Shown: piece after piece, positions 45,540 to 57,700 of the stretch | Layout of the letters: each line of letters opens with the position of its first letter | How positions within the stretch are numbered: the first letter of the stretch is position 1 | NCBI RefSeq assembly: GCF_000687475.1 | Contig: NC_057318.1 | Location: 744,001-808,000 of the forward strand | Length of the DNA stretch: 64,000 nt | From: Ustilaginoidea virens | Taxonomy: Eukaryota; Ascomycota; Sordariomycetes; Hypocreales; Clavicipitaceae | Direction of reading: 5' to 3' | Program-made: the position numbers and the translations under genes | The notes under the pieces: generated by a model | What the model was told of the DNA's origin: nothing | What the model saw: only the letters and a program-made list of their open reading frames with translations | The model's database searches: none

Positions 45540-47415
45540 CTATATACTGGCGAACCCATTGTATGTCACACGTGTAGGCTCTGCATCATGTAACCGCGCG
45601 GCCAGCCGCAGGACCAGGCCCTTGAACGGCTCCAAGGTCGTAAACACCACCGTCATGACCCCAAAGAGCGTCATCGAGAGCGCTGCATAGGGCGCGGCAC
45701 GGCTCTTCACCTCGTACAGGTACGACACGCCCATGGCCGCCCCGTTGATGCCAATCGCAGCCCCTGCCGCGACTGTCGTGCAGCTGTCGCCGTCGTCCTT
45801 GCCATCTTTCTGCTTGTCCGTGTCTGGCCCGTCTTGGCTGGACACTGGCACGTTCAGCTTGTCCAGCAGGAACGGGTACAGCAGCTGGCCGAGTATGCCA
45901 TTGCTGACCACCAGTGTCGCGTTGAGGGCTAGATTTCCCCCTAGCGTCTTCACTGCCGGTTTGGCCAGAGCCAGCGTCGTGCTTCGAGCGGCAAAAGACA
46001 GCGCCTCTGGCGCTTCGAGCCCTAGGATGCCGGCGAGAAGCACGGAAAGAAAGACATTTCCGGCGGCGGCAATGGAGGAGAAGAGAGCGATGCAAACCCC
46101 GGCATGACTAAAGAGTTGACGGCGGCATTCGTAGAGCTTGAAACCCCAGGTGACGATACCACACTCCAGCAGGGAAAGCGCAAAGTCGCCGGCGCCAAAC
46201 CATCGGCTCGGGTTGTCTGGCATGGTCGACGGCATGACGAGGGCTGCCCAGATGGAATACAGAGGGGTGCCGCTGCTGAAGCCCCCCAAAACTTTGCTGA
46301 TACCTCCTTCAAACTGCTGTATTGCCCCCCTCAGACGAGTGTATCCGAGCATGAGCATCGTAGTGGCTAATACTGGGTTGATCATGGTGGACAATGTATG
46401 CCGGTACCGCATGTTGGCTGTAAGAAAGTACGCAGACTTCATCATGCGCTGCAGGCGCACCGAGATGATCCAGCACATCCAGAGCGCGAAACCATCCATG
46501 GCCCGACTATCTCGGAACTTGACCTCTAGCGGAACGCCTACTGAGACTATTCCGACAAGGCAGAACAAAGGATAGCCATTGGTCTTGAGAAAGTACCACA
46601 AGCTCTTGTCTGGTCGTTCCGGAGTGGGTGCATTGATGGGTTGGTCGTCTGCAAAGTCTTCTTTGGAGGAAGATGATTGATCATCAGCCATCGCCGCCGC
46701 TGAATGCTGCCATTGCCTCTCAAAGGGCCCAAGAGTGGCGAGGCATGCGTTCTCCTGAGCCTCCAATGACGATGAACCAGCAACCACGACGATAGGAGGG
46801 CTGCATTGCGCATCTTCTGAACCACGGTGCCGAATCTTCCGAATCAGTGATAATCCGGATAGGCTGAGGAGAAACACAGCAACCCATGATGTGATGTTGG
46901 TAACAACTAAGCCCAATTAGGTCTTTATGACTCAACGCCGAGGACAATTTCCTCTGAGAAAACAAGAGCCTTCAACTCACCAGAAGTGGCGGCAATGTAT
47001 CCGATATCTCTGATGCCGAGAACGTGCTTCAGCATAATGATGGGCACGGTGAAGCCTACTCCGAGATTGGCATTGATGAAGTCGACCTGTACCTCGCCTG
47101 AGAAAAAGAAACGAAACGGGACCTGTGGCATATCCACTGATTTTGTTTTTCTCTTACCCTGGCTTTGATCCATTGGTAATAAAAGTCATCGCAGCGCCGA
47201 AACGCGCTGCCGAATGCCGTCATGGTGACAAAGACCAAAACCATGCCGAGAATGGAGGCAAAGTATTGCAGTTGCGCCGGTACTAGCGCTACACTCACCG
47301 CTATGACGTTTGACTCGCCCAGTATGTAGATGAGCGAAATGAAAAACAGTTGAATAACATGATCAAGGATTTCGCTCCGTCTGCTTCGCCAAAGATTCGA
47401 GTTGGGTCTGGCCAT
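45540..47415 (-). CDS. LrgA-LrgB fusion membrane protein (CidA/LrgA + LrgB domains)
   Basis: Exons are 47415-47158, 47092-46981 and 46906-45540; phases 0 and 1 close and give 578 residues. The N-terminal half has hydrophobic helices (VIQLFFISLIYILGESNVIA, LQYFASILGMVLVFVTM) and INANLGVGFTVPIIML, as in LrgA/CidA holin-like proteins. After a hydrophilic linker (about residues 160-230, rich in Ser, Asp and Pro), the C-terminal half matches LrgB: FLKTNGYPLFCLVGIV, TTLALAKPAVKTLGGNLALN and NGILGQLLYPFLLDKL, with the family's AIGINGAAMGVSYLYE. Bacterial LrgA and LrgB are separate neighbouring genes tied to murein hydrolase control and small-acid export. The plant fusion PLGG1 exports glycolate and glycerate from plastids. 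The fungal role is unknown; 2-hydroxyacid or pyruvate transport is an inference. The first ATG in frame is at 47415. Confidence 0.87.
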
Positions 47416-49396
47416 GATGTCTTGATTCGGTGGTTCGGTGGTGGTGACAAGAAACGGGAAGCTCGCTAAGGGTTGAAGCTGCTTTAACACCGAAGCCTTG
47501 TGACATGGAATTGTTTTGGACGGCTATTCGGAGAAGAATACGCACCATGTGCGCAGTCCGGGGCAGTGAGTTGTTCACTGTGCAACGGTCAAGGTTCTCG
47601 AAATAGATGTCGGAGTCTGGTGTGCGATGGTGAAGAATCGGGCAATGCCGTGCCGGAGTTTGATCTATATAAGGATTGTTACACTGGGGATGTTTCAACC
47701 ATGGAATATAGGGAGACTGTTGAAACAAGAAACATTTAGTCCTCACCATGGGCAGTATCTCCGGAGGAGCGCTTGAGACGTGACCCGTGTATACGTAGTC
47801 CCGACTACCATGTGGCAAATCATCCTTGATCGTACAAGCCGGACCTCGAGATGCCGGGACCAGACGTTCAGTTATATTCGCCAAGGAGCAGACGTTGGTC
47901 ATTGGAAATTGGCGTTGTGATTGAGGGAACGACTGCGCTTGGACTTTGGCTCCGAGTTTCCAGACTCGCGGACCTGCAGATGGGGAATTCCAAATGCAAC
48001 GTTTTCTCGCAGGCACAGAGCTGGACGTGCTTCTCTCTTCCGAGGGCTGACATTGACATGGCCATGATCTAGCGATTCGCCTCGGGGCAGCCAAAGCCTG
48101 CGCTGCCCCAATCAGATCCACCCGGCCTGATAACAAGAAGCCGCGCATTGCTCACACGCCCGAGTAGCGTCGTTCGAATTGGAGGATTTGGCGAAGAGGA
48201 TGGTCAAACAAGAAAAGTCGCCCGGCTTCTAGTTTGCAACACGGCTTGCTGCTGTGCGTTGAGCTGTGAGCACACACATCCAGGCACGCACGGCCTGTCC
48301 GAGCCGGGGGTTTGGATTGCGCAACAGGTCGTCAAAACCGGCTCAACCTGGTTCACTCCCCGGAGGAGAGGTGCCGGAGACGCGAGAGACTGCGCGGTTT
48401 CATCTTGGTCCGACGATGCGTCAGGGCCCGGAAAGGCATCACGGTGTTGATCTGCCTGGTTCATGCAAAGGGAGGAGACTGGAGATTGTCAGCTTGCTGC
48501 GATACCGGACACAGCTCAAGGGGGGTGGGGGAGGGTGGATGTGAATGGGTTGTTCCTGCCCCATGATGGGCGCAACAAACACACGACACATGACGGGGGG
48601 TCGCCCAAGTCAATCAGTGACGTCGAACTGAGCTGATGGGTCTTGTTGAACATGTCGAGGCAACCTGATAGGCTGGGAACGGCGGACCTGACGCTTCTGT
48701 GCGACGTGGGGGAGCCGTAGCCGGTCAGGGGCCCGGGCGGTGGACCAGGGCGCCACGAGCAACCCCTGGCTGCCCTGGCAGATTCACTCTTGGCGGCATT
48801 GGCGCTGCAAGCAGGCCCGAGCTCCGCTTTGCCGAGGGCGCGCAGTGCAGCCAGTGGTGGTGGCCGTGGTGGTGGCCGTGGTGGTGTGCAGGGCGGGTCG
48901 GTTAGTGCGCTCGCTGCGCACTGTGCCAGGCCCCAGCAAGCAGTCTGGTTGACATCAGCTCCCGGGCTTAAATCGGCTGGGCGATTGTTGTTTGCCCATT
49001 GTCAACCACAGTTTGTAATGTACATACCTTGGGTGCATGTCAACAGGTAGGTAGGTACCTAATGTTTTGCAGGTCAACTTTTACCCAACACCTCCGCCGT
49101 GTAAAATCGCGACATCCTTCGTACCTTCATCTGCGCACGCTGCCCACTCCGTCCTCAAAGCCGCGTTGGGCTCAGGCTTTTGTCAACAAACAGCTTGAGG
49201 CCATCGTCCTGCCGATTGGCTTGCTTCAGCTCACCACTCACCCCGCCGGCCAGGAAATCCGCCCCGGTCAGCAGAGGCGGTCAGGAAGCCGCCGTAGAAC
49301 CGTGATACTGTACACGCTGAGAAACCCTCCCCTCCTGGCTCCTCGGCAACGACGCGCATCCTCACCAACGCCACCTCGCTTCGCCTTACCGCCCGC
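47416..49396. other. Divergent intergenic region, 2 kb
   Basis: The region lies between the LrgA-LrgB and HAUS3-like genes. It contains a GGTGGTGGCCGTGGT repeat (48853-48888) and TAGGTACCTAA (49051-49061). A 261-codon minus-strand frame (48148-47363) overlapping the LrgA-LrgB start has no recognisable features and is not called. Confidence 0.55.
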
Positions 49397-51371
49397 ATGG
49401 ATGCCGAACTGAGAGAAAAGGCCGAGTCGCTTGCCCTGAGAGCGTCTCGTGCATGCGGCATCCCCCTGAGACGGGATGACGTGCAAGCAGCGCTGGGCGA
49501 TCCCGACCGAGGGCCCCCGTTTGCTGAATGGATACGCTTGCACCTGCGGAGTGACACGTTGCTGACACCCGACGAGCTCGAGACGTAGGTCCACCCGGCG
49601 CCTCTTCCCTCTGGTCTTCCTGCCGGGCGCTCGCGGGAACGGAAAACGGAAACGGCTCCCTTGGGTCTCGGGCACGCGGCTAATCGTCGCGGGCGGCAGA
49701 TACGTCGAGTTGGACAAGAGGGGGCGCGTGGACGAGCTGGCGGGCTCGCATGATCTCGCTCAAGTGCGAGCAGTAACCGAGGATGAGCTGCGAGTGGCTA
49801 CCGAAGAACTCGGACGCTCCACGGAGCACATAGCTAGGCAGACAGAAACCCTGCGGCAGCAGCATGACGCCGTCTCCCGAATGGCCAAGAAGCAAGCCGA
49901 GACTGCGGCCCAGCGAGAAGAGCTCGAGCGCGTCCAAAGGCGTCAGAATGAGCAGGAGCGCCATCAGCTCACGATGGAGGTCAGTGCGAAGCGGTTGGCC
50001 GGCATGATGAAAACCGACGCGCTGGTTAAGAAAGATCCTAGGTGGAGAATCTGTCGCGAGAAATCCACTTGAGCCTCGCCGAGATGCAGGACCAAGGGCC
50101 AGCGCTCGCGCATGGCGTCGCGGCCGTGCTGCAATCCGACGACAAGCTGCTCTCGAGCCTTCAAAAGCTGGGTTGCGAGCTGGACCAACCTGATCCCGAT
50201 GAAGCGCTCGCCACGGAAAAGCTCCGAGCGGCGTCCATGCGGTACGAATACACCATGCCCAAAAAAGATCAGTCACCCGAGGTGTTTCTAACAGGACGGA
50301 ATCCAAGCCTGATCAACACCACCGTGGAAGCTGTTCGCGCCAGGCTAGACATGGTGTACCTGGAAGCGCTCGTCGCGGCAGAGCACTCCAACACTGTCGC
50401 ACCAGCGACCAGCCAACAAGTCGCACATCTCCAGGAAGAAGTCGAGTCGCTCTACTCGGAGATTTTCCCCGTCGCCCAAATGGCAGCAGAGAAGCAGCAT
50501 GTCGAGCCGGCACTCGAGCACATTGCCGCAAGGAGCGGACAGAGCCTTAGCAAAACCGCCTCTTCATTGAAATACGTACGCTGCCAAACCGCGCCCCCCT
50601 CCGACCCAATCTCCCGTAGCACAAGTGTGCGGCTGTTCTTTCTTTCCTTCCTTCCTTCCTTTCTTTTGTCGTCGTTTTTTTTTTTTTTTTTTTGCTGACC
50701 CCCGATCTAAAACGCCGCCCCTATCCCAGGTGGACGACTGCCTGACCTATCTACTGGATAGAATGGCCAGGCTACGTGCACACGTCGAGTCGCACAAGTC
50801 CTACCAGGCCGCTTCCGCCTCCATTGCCTCCGTGGCAAGGGCGGAAATGGCCGTCGAGGTCCCCTTCCCCGGCGGCCAGACGGCCATGCCGCCGTCGTCA
50901 ACGAGTCAATCCCCCGTAAAGAAGCGCAGCAACGCCGCTGACGCTCGTGCACCGAGACAATCACTCGGGGCGGAAGCGAGGCCCCCGCTGGAGACGCTCC
51001 TCGAACGCCTTGCCATATCGCTGCCCGAAGAAGCCGGCGAGCGAGACAGGATCGCTGCTCTAGAGCGAACCCTGGCCGATCGCACCCGCAAATACGACCA
51101 GGTGGCAAGGGCTGCGCAGGAGAGCTTCGAGACAACCACACGGGCGTATCTCGACGACGCCAGGAAAGCGAATCAGTTTCTTCGAGATAGCCTCCTCGCG
51201 GAAAGCCCGTTTGGCGACGTGAAAATGGTGGATCCTGATGTCGAAGCCTCCATTCGCGTCCTGGAACAGGAAGTCGACAAGGCAAAGGAGAAGCTGCGCT
51301 ACCTGCAGGGACAGGCTGTTTTGGCTGGAAGTCAGAAGAAGGCCGAGTTTATTAACCGCTGGGGTTCCTGA
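49397..51371 (+). CDS. Long coiled-coil protein, probably augmin-like (HAUS3-type) subunit
   Basis: Exons are 49397-49584, 49700-49979, 50042-50575 and 50730-51371; phases 2, 0 and 0 close and give 547 residues. Intron 2 (GTCAGT to CTAG, 62 bp) removes an in-frame stop. The N-terminus (PFAEWIRLHLRSDTLLTPDE, then LETYVELDKRGRVDEL) resembles the start of HAUS3, where an F-x-x-W segment is followed by L-x-x-x-E-L and a coiled coil. The remainder is mostly predicted coiled coil (residues about 85-180, 350-400 and 420-540), with an FGDVKMVDPDVEASI segment near the C-terminus. Augmin recruits gamma-tubulin to existing microtubules and is known in filamentous fungi. The family call rests on an N-terminal pattern only; it could be another spindle or kinetochore coiled-coil protein. 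Confidence 0.72.
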
Positions 51372-51768
51372 TTCTTGATTCTATGTAAAAGCATGCATGG
51401 TTGCTTCGAGAGCCATTTTCCCTTTTTTTTATCCCCCTGTCTTTCCTTTCTTTGCGAAGCAACTGAAATGTTTGCCAGCAAACAAGACCGCAAGAGCACC
51501 CTCAATGGTGGTGAATAAATAAATGCCCACGATAAAGAGAGAAGCAACGAAAAAGCCACCAATAAAATAACCGTCCGTGCGGCATCACACCCTTGTGCCT
51601 TGACTTGTTCCATGACCCCAGATTGAGTTCTTGATAGCAACCCCAATGCCCATTGTGTAAAGCTCCATTGATCAATGCTCCCACCCCTTCCCCACGCTTG
51701 TCAAGCAAATCCATACCCCTTCTTCCCGCCACAAGTCAAACTTGGCCCGTGGCTTGGTTGTCTTCATC
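51372..51768. other. Convergent intergenic region
   Basis: A 397 bp gap holding the 3' flanks of the HAUS3-like and DUF3638 genes. No gene is seen. Confidence 0.6.
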
Positions 51769-54700
51769 CTACCTCGTAAAGAGACTCTCCTTGCAATCAT
51801 CATCTTCTTCCCGCTCGCGCTTTACCCGAGACGGGAAGTCTTCTGCTCCCAAATATACACCACTCAACATCTTCCCCATATGCGTCGTACCAATGTTGCC
51901 TCCCTGATTTCTCACATAAGTCATGAACGCCTTGAGAAACGGTACTGGGCTAGTTTTCGAATTGACGCCGTGAGGTGCATTCGTGCTGCTTCCCTTGCGC
52001 GGTATGAAGCCGTCTATGAGATCCCCGGGGCTCTTCAAACTCCACGATAAGCTCAAAAAGTCGCATACTTCGGTATACTCCTTGAATGTGCTGAAATAGA
52101 GCTGGCCAGCAAAGAGGTTCAACTCAATCTTCATATGAGTTGGGATTCGACGGCGCGCTCGCGGAGGGACAATGTAAAGATCGAGTCCGTCAATCGCGGG
52201 GTAGCTGCTATTCTGTCGCGCAGAGTAAATGTGCAGTGCGACGACTTCGCTTCGTGATATTTCATTGTACAGGATCTCGGCCTCATAAGGGCTGATGATG
52301 ACCATCTCCTGAACAATCTTGTCCTCGTCGGCAGAGGTGAGAATGAACTGCACGTCATTTTTGAAATAGTCCGATTTCAGATTCTTGGCGTTTCGAGTCG
52401 TTTTAATAACTCGGGCAAAATCTCTGCTCACTTTGACGTGCTGTGGAAACAGGTTGACGTTGAGCAGGGTTGCCGCAGTCGTGTCCGTCATGCTTTTGAA
52501 AGCGCCGATTATCCCTTTGCTGTCCGAGGAGATCTTCCCTGTCCTGATGAAACGCACGACGTCTAGGTTACTCTGGTGTTTCGCAGGCTCCGCTGGCTTG
52601 GGTCGCTCCAGCTCGCGCTGCTCCTCTACTTCTGTTGCCATTTCCCTCTCCTGCTCTTCCTGTAGTCCATGCCCATCATGGCCGTGGAAATCATATGCCT
52701 CGCAGCGCTTTTTTATTTTGCCCAAATTTTCGCTGCTCGCTTCTTTTTCGAGCAAAGGGCCTGAAGGTGGAGGAAATTGGTACTGGGATTCTATGGTCCG
52801 CGTGTCGCACTCCTTGAACTTTGACACGATTTCCGGCGTCATCCGAATTGTTCCCGAGTCGTTGCTTTTTGCTTGATTCCACAGCTGGGCTTGCTTTTCG
52901 AAACGGAAGCCTTGTTTCGCCCAGTTTGGTATCAGACGACGCATCTCTGCCCACGTCTGAAGGACTGTCCATGCAATTGCGTCACGAAGTGTAATCTGAT
53001 CGTTTCCGTCCAGCTCCAGCTGCGCCCTGATCTGATTTTCAATCTCGAATGGAACACAAAAAGCCACCGACTGTCCGTTTCCGAGATCTCTCATTCTCAT
53101 ACAGGCTGCATAAAATGGTCAGCAATCGGCATCTCGAGAAACGATGTCAGCTACTCGGGAAAGTACATACCTTGTGCTAGGCGATCCTTTGTCAGGTCTT
53201 TACCGAGAGTCACTGCAGCCCTATACGTTGGAGGAAGTTTCAGGTCGATTCCTCTCGTATGAGCCTCGTCGAGGTAGACGAGACATTTGTTCAGCTGTTT
53301 GGCAAATGGTGAAAGCCTGAGACATTGTGATTTCCCTTGTCTATCCAGAACAGTCAGTTCATCATTGTCATTACAGAATATGACGGCATCGATAGCATTG
53401 CGGCAAGGTAGTAATTCCAGCCATCTTCCTGCAACCTCTTGGTTCGTCAATTCGATGACATGTGCACCGACATCTAGGATTACCCGAATCTCATCTCGTT
53501 CTTCGGTGATTCTTTTTAAAAACTCTTCAGAATTGCTCCCTTTCACTTCACCGAGCAGTATGACCGAGTTCTGCGGAGACATCATTTGGTTCAAGACCAG
53601 GCTATCAGTATGATGTTGAGCGTCCGAGTCACGCTGCGTTATATGCAACGGTAACAGGGGTCGTGAATCATGCGTGCCGCTAAACCCGGTTGTCGGAAAC
53701 GTCTTGGGGCGCGCCAAGTCCCATCCAGACGCCGAAACCTTCTCCGAATATTCCCTCAGCTGTTTGGCAAAGACAATACGCAGCAAGAAATAATCTATGC
53801 AAGCTTTTGAGTATCTCAAATGGGGGAAAAGCATAGTCTTGCATTGGTCCTCATCGTTGACATTAACACCTTGGATATGGCGGAAATCGGCATGAAGTCC
53901 TTCAGTGCTACGAACCCATGCTTCGTACTCGGGCTCGGATTGTTCAGACTTGAATAGTTCAACCAAGGCAAGGAAGAAGTCCTCATACTCGAGCCCCTGG
54001 TAGTAGTAAGACAAGCAAGTCTTTGTGATGACAGTATCGGCATAACTGTACTCGGATCTCAAGCTCGGTGCGTCCTTTGCCCGGAATGGAACTGCAATAT
54101 CAAGTTTTGGGTTCCGATTCTTGTCTACACCGTAGTTCACACGCCATCGGTGTCGCAACGCTGTCGACAAAACCTCACAGGCCAATAATCCCCGCGCGAG
54201 ATAGAATGCTTTCCTCATTGTTGAGTTCCATTTCGCCATTCCGTTTTCAATCTCCCGGCAGGTCTCTGCGGTTGGCGCCATCATTGTCATATAGCTCAAA
54301 AGGTCAGACTTCAATTGCTCCGGTACTCGATGAATAGGAAGTTCAGCAAATCCGGATCGGCAGATTTCTTCTCCGACCTTCTTCACAAGGCAATCTGATG
54401 CCTCACTTGTGAATAATCGGATTCTCGGGAATCGCCCTTTTCCAATCCAAGACACTTCGATGCCATTGGGGGCCTCTTCCTTGACTTCAGGAGCAACTTT
54501 GGCCACAATCGCGAGCATGCTTTGGATAAAGCTGCATCGTTCCGTGGAGAAGTCGACTGGTTGTGATATCCCTAGGGGATACACAAGCTCGTACTTGGGG
54601 GAAAAAACTTCATCACTCTCGTCGATGATGTCTCGGCTGCAGTTGTCAAAGAGACGTTTAATCGCGCACAGAGCGTTACCTGTAGCTAACCGGCCACTGT

Positions 54701-57700
54701 TGAAGCAGTCGCATATCATAAGCTGGAGGGATAAATCATGCTCCGGCTGAATGATCAAGACGCCCTTCTTGGCTATGCATTCCTCAAGCATGCTGTGGAG
54801 TTCCTTGGCTGCCTGCTCATCAACAGGAACTGCCCTTGAAAATGGCATGAAGTATATTCTGCGACCCAATGCGTTTCCTAGTTTGGTCTTCATAATCTCT
54901 TCCATTTGCTTTGATTGTGGTTTTGCGACAATGACGCGTACTAGCCGTTTCCCATCTGCCAAAGACGTTGCTATAATGGGCACAATGACGGATGATTTGC
55001 CTTCACCCATATTCAGCTGCATGACCGAATTTCTGTCCTGTAGAGGAAACATCATCGCCTCAGCCATCTGAGCTTGGGCGTTTCGCACCCGTATGTTATT
55101 CTCAACTTCAAACAACAACCATTCTGGATAGAGATGGGGGTCCCAATTTCGAGGTTGCAAACTGACAGCTTCCTTGTCAAGGTCCAGCTTGTTCGACTCC
55201 ATTTCAAACAAGTTCAGCCTTTCCCAAAGCCGCACTCGCGACAGATTTTCAGCAAACACAAGAAGACAGGCCTGCCAATTGTTGGAACATGCGCCGAGAT
55301 GACTCAGCTGTTGTAGCAGAAAACGCTTTCCTATGGGGGGCATTTGTTGAACAAATGCCAAGGCCTTCAAGTTGGCGAGTTGGCTTCCATGGTCCTTAGG
55401 TACACAACCCAGGGCTTCCTTCATTCTCTCAAATAAGTTGTCGCCGTCGATTTTCGCATCGCGTAAACAAGAGCTTAGGAGCATTCGAAGTTTTGCTCCA
55501 CGTTCCTTCATCACGTGTCCCAAAGTTGCACCCTGTAGAGAGTCCAAGCTTTGTTGCAATTCCTTGACATATGACATCTGTTCCGAGGAGCACGCTTTCG
55601 ATCTCAGAAGCTCGACTAATATTGAAGCCTGAGGGCTCGTTTTCCCTTGTACTGGGACCGTCCGATGAGAGAGACTTTGCAGTTCTTCCTTGAAAATCGG
55701 AGGGGTTGTGCTGTTGAACAACAGCTTCCCATCTATCGCAGGCAAGTGGACGCTTGCTTTGCAAGGCGCTCTGGGATGAACGTCAATGGGATAGTCTACC
55801 TGTTTTCCTTCAATATTGAACAACTCTCTGTGCCATGTTCCGAAGTAATTCGAAAGTTGTTCATTATTGCTCACGTCGCGGAAATGCAATTCAATGTCCA
55901 GTAGCATTTGACTGGTGTTGAAGAGATTGATGAAGCGATCGTGACTGGTAGGCCAGTGAGCGCCCTTGGATTTCCAATCAGCAATGAATACAGTTGGCAA
56001 CGTCTCCAAGCAGTATTTCTTCGCCTCCTCGTACTCTCGCTTTCGCCGCGATTTGCACGCATTTTGCGACTCACCCCGTCGAACAGGACTCCTAGAATGC
56101 GAGCTTTTCGGAAAAGGGATAATGTATTTTTGCAGTATCCTCTCCAGGTCTTTCCTTTTTGGCTGACAGCCTTTGTTCAAACTGAAAGCCTCCACCTGAG
56201 GTGCCTGCAGCGTCTTCAGCTGACCGCACATGGCTGATGCCAGGATCTGGATGGCCTCCATGCACGAATGTGGTGAGAACGACAGAGTAGCCAGGAAGAA
56301 TCTAGCTCGGTATTCGTTGGATCGGCTTGGCCTGTGTTGCAAGGAGTGCAATATTCGAAACCAAGTGTTGGGTAAAAATATTGCAGGGTCATCCAACCAG
56401 TTTGTGTCGTAATTGAAGTCGAAATTTGTGTCCTTTTTTAACGGGCCGGCGGTCGGTATATTGTGATGACTTCCCAGAACTTTTAGCATCCTGGATTTAA
56501 ACGTTCGCAATTTCGATTTTTTGAAGAAGTTGACCTTGGTTCCCTGAAGTCCCGCCACCATAGTGATGCATGTTTTGTAGGCTCTCTTGAAGCGATCTGA
56601 AAACGGACCTGCAGTTTGCGTACCTGAAGAGCCGACATTCTCGTCCTCCTCGCTGTCGCCAGGCTCATCACTCTCTCCATCTCCGCCCCGATGGTCGATA
56701 AGCTCAAGGTATTCATCATTTAAGCGGACGTAGGGTTCATCACCCGCCGTAGAATGTGCCTCACCACCGAACCCGGGGCTGTGAAACATGGCTGTCCTTG
56801 TCGCATTTCTCTCCCCTAATTCCACGGCCTCGTTTTCTTCAAAACTGGGGGGCTCGATGTATCGATCGGCATGAAAGAGTCTGTACTTGGTAGACTGCTT
56901 GAAGATGTCTTTGACGGCGACGTGAAAGTCGTAACGATGCGACAAAGCGCCAAGACCATCCACCCAGGAAACAATCTGCAACTTTCCCATCCGCGGAGGC
57001 GACAGTTTTCGGTGTCCTTTCAATTCCGCAATCTCCAACAGCACATGGTGATTTTCTGCGGACAGAGTCTGGAGGGAAAGAACCTGAGCCGATCGGAGAA
57101 TGTTCAGCGCTTGCTCAGTGCCTGTGTATCCCGTGAGCGGGTCTGGGAGGCAATAAGAAGTCAATGCATGCAGGTAGGCAAGTACTAGCCTGCTCTGAAG
57201 AGACCTCCCGACCAGTTGTCCGAGGTTTGCGTCCAGATCATATGCATAGGTTTCGCGAGACTGTTGCACATCGATTTCGACCGTCACATGTTGGATGGGT
57301 GAGCCCGGGTTGGCCTCTTGGCACTGAACTTTGCCTTGTGGAATAATCACCATACGATGTCCAGTGTTTCCTTCTTCAAGTATCATCATATTTTTCAGCC
57401 CTATTAGAGTCCCAATACTTTGATTTAGGTCAACGCGCATGCCAGGAAATTGCTTTGACAAGATGCAATCTGAGTCAAGGTGAAGGGTGAACTCCATTTG
57501 CAAGGTAGGCAAACGAATCTCTAAAAATCGACCTTCTTCGCAGTAAAGTATGTGCATATCTTCGGGACGCGCCAAGGAACTGAAGAACGGAGTCAAATGC
57601 GCTGCAGTTGTACTGCTAGGATTCACAAGGATGCCTTTACCCGGTTCAACGAGCTGCCAGCGTTGGCCATGCCTCCTCAATCTCCAATTAGAGTCGAGAC

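Noticed and set aside
47363..48148. 261-codon minus-strand frame upstream of the LrgA-LrgB gene
   Set aside because: It overlaps the LrgA-LrgB start in another frame and shows no family motif.
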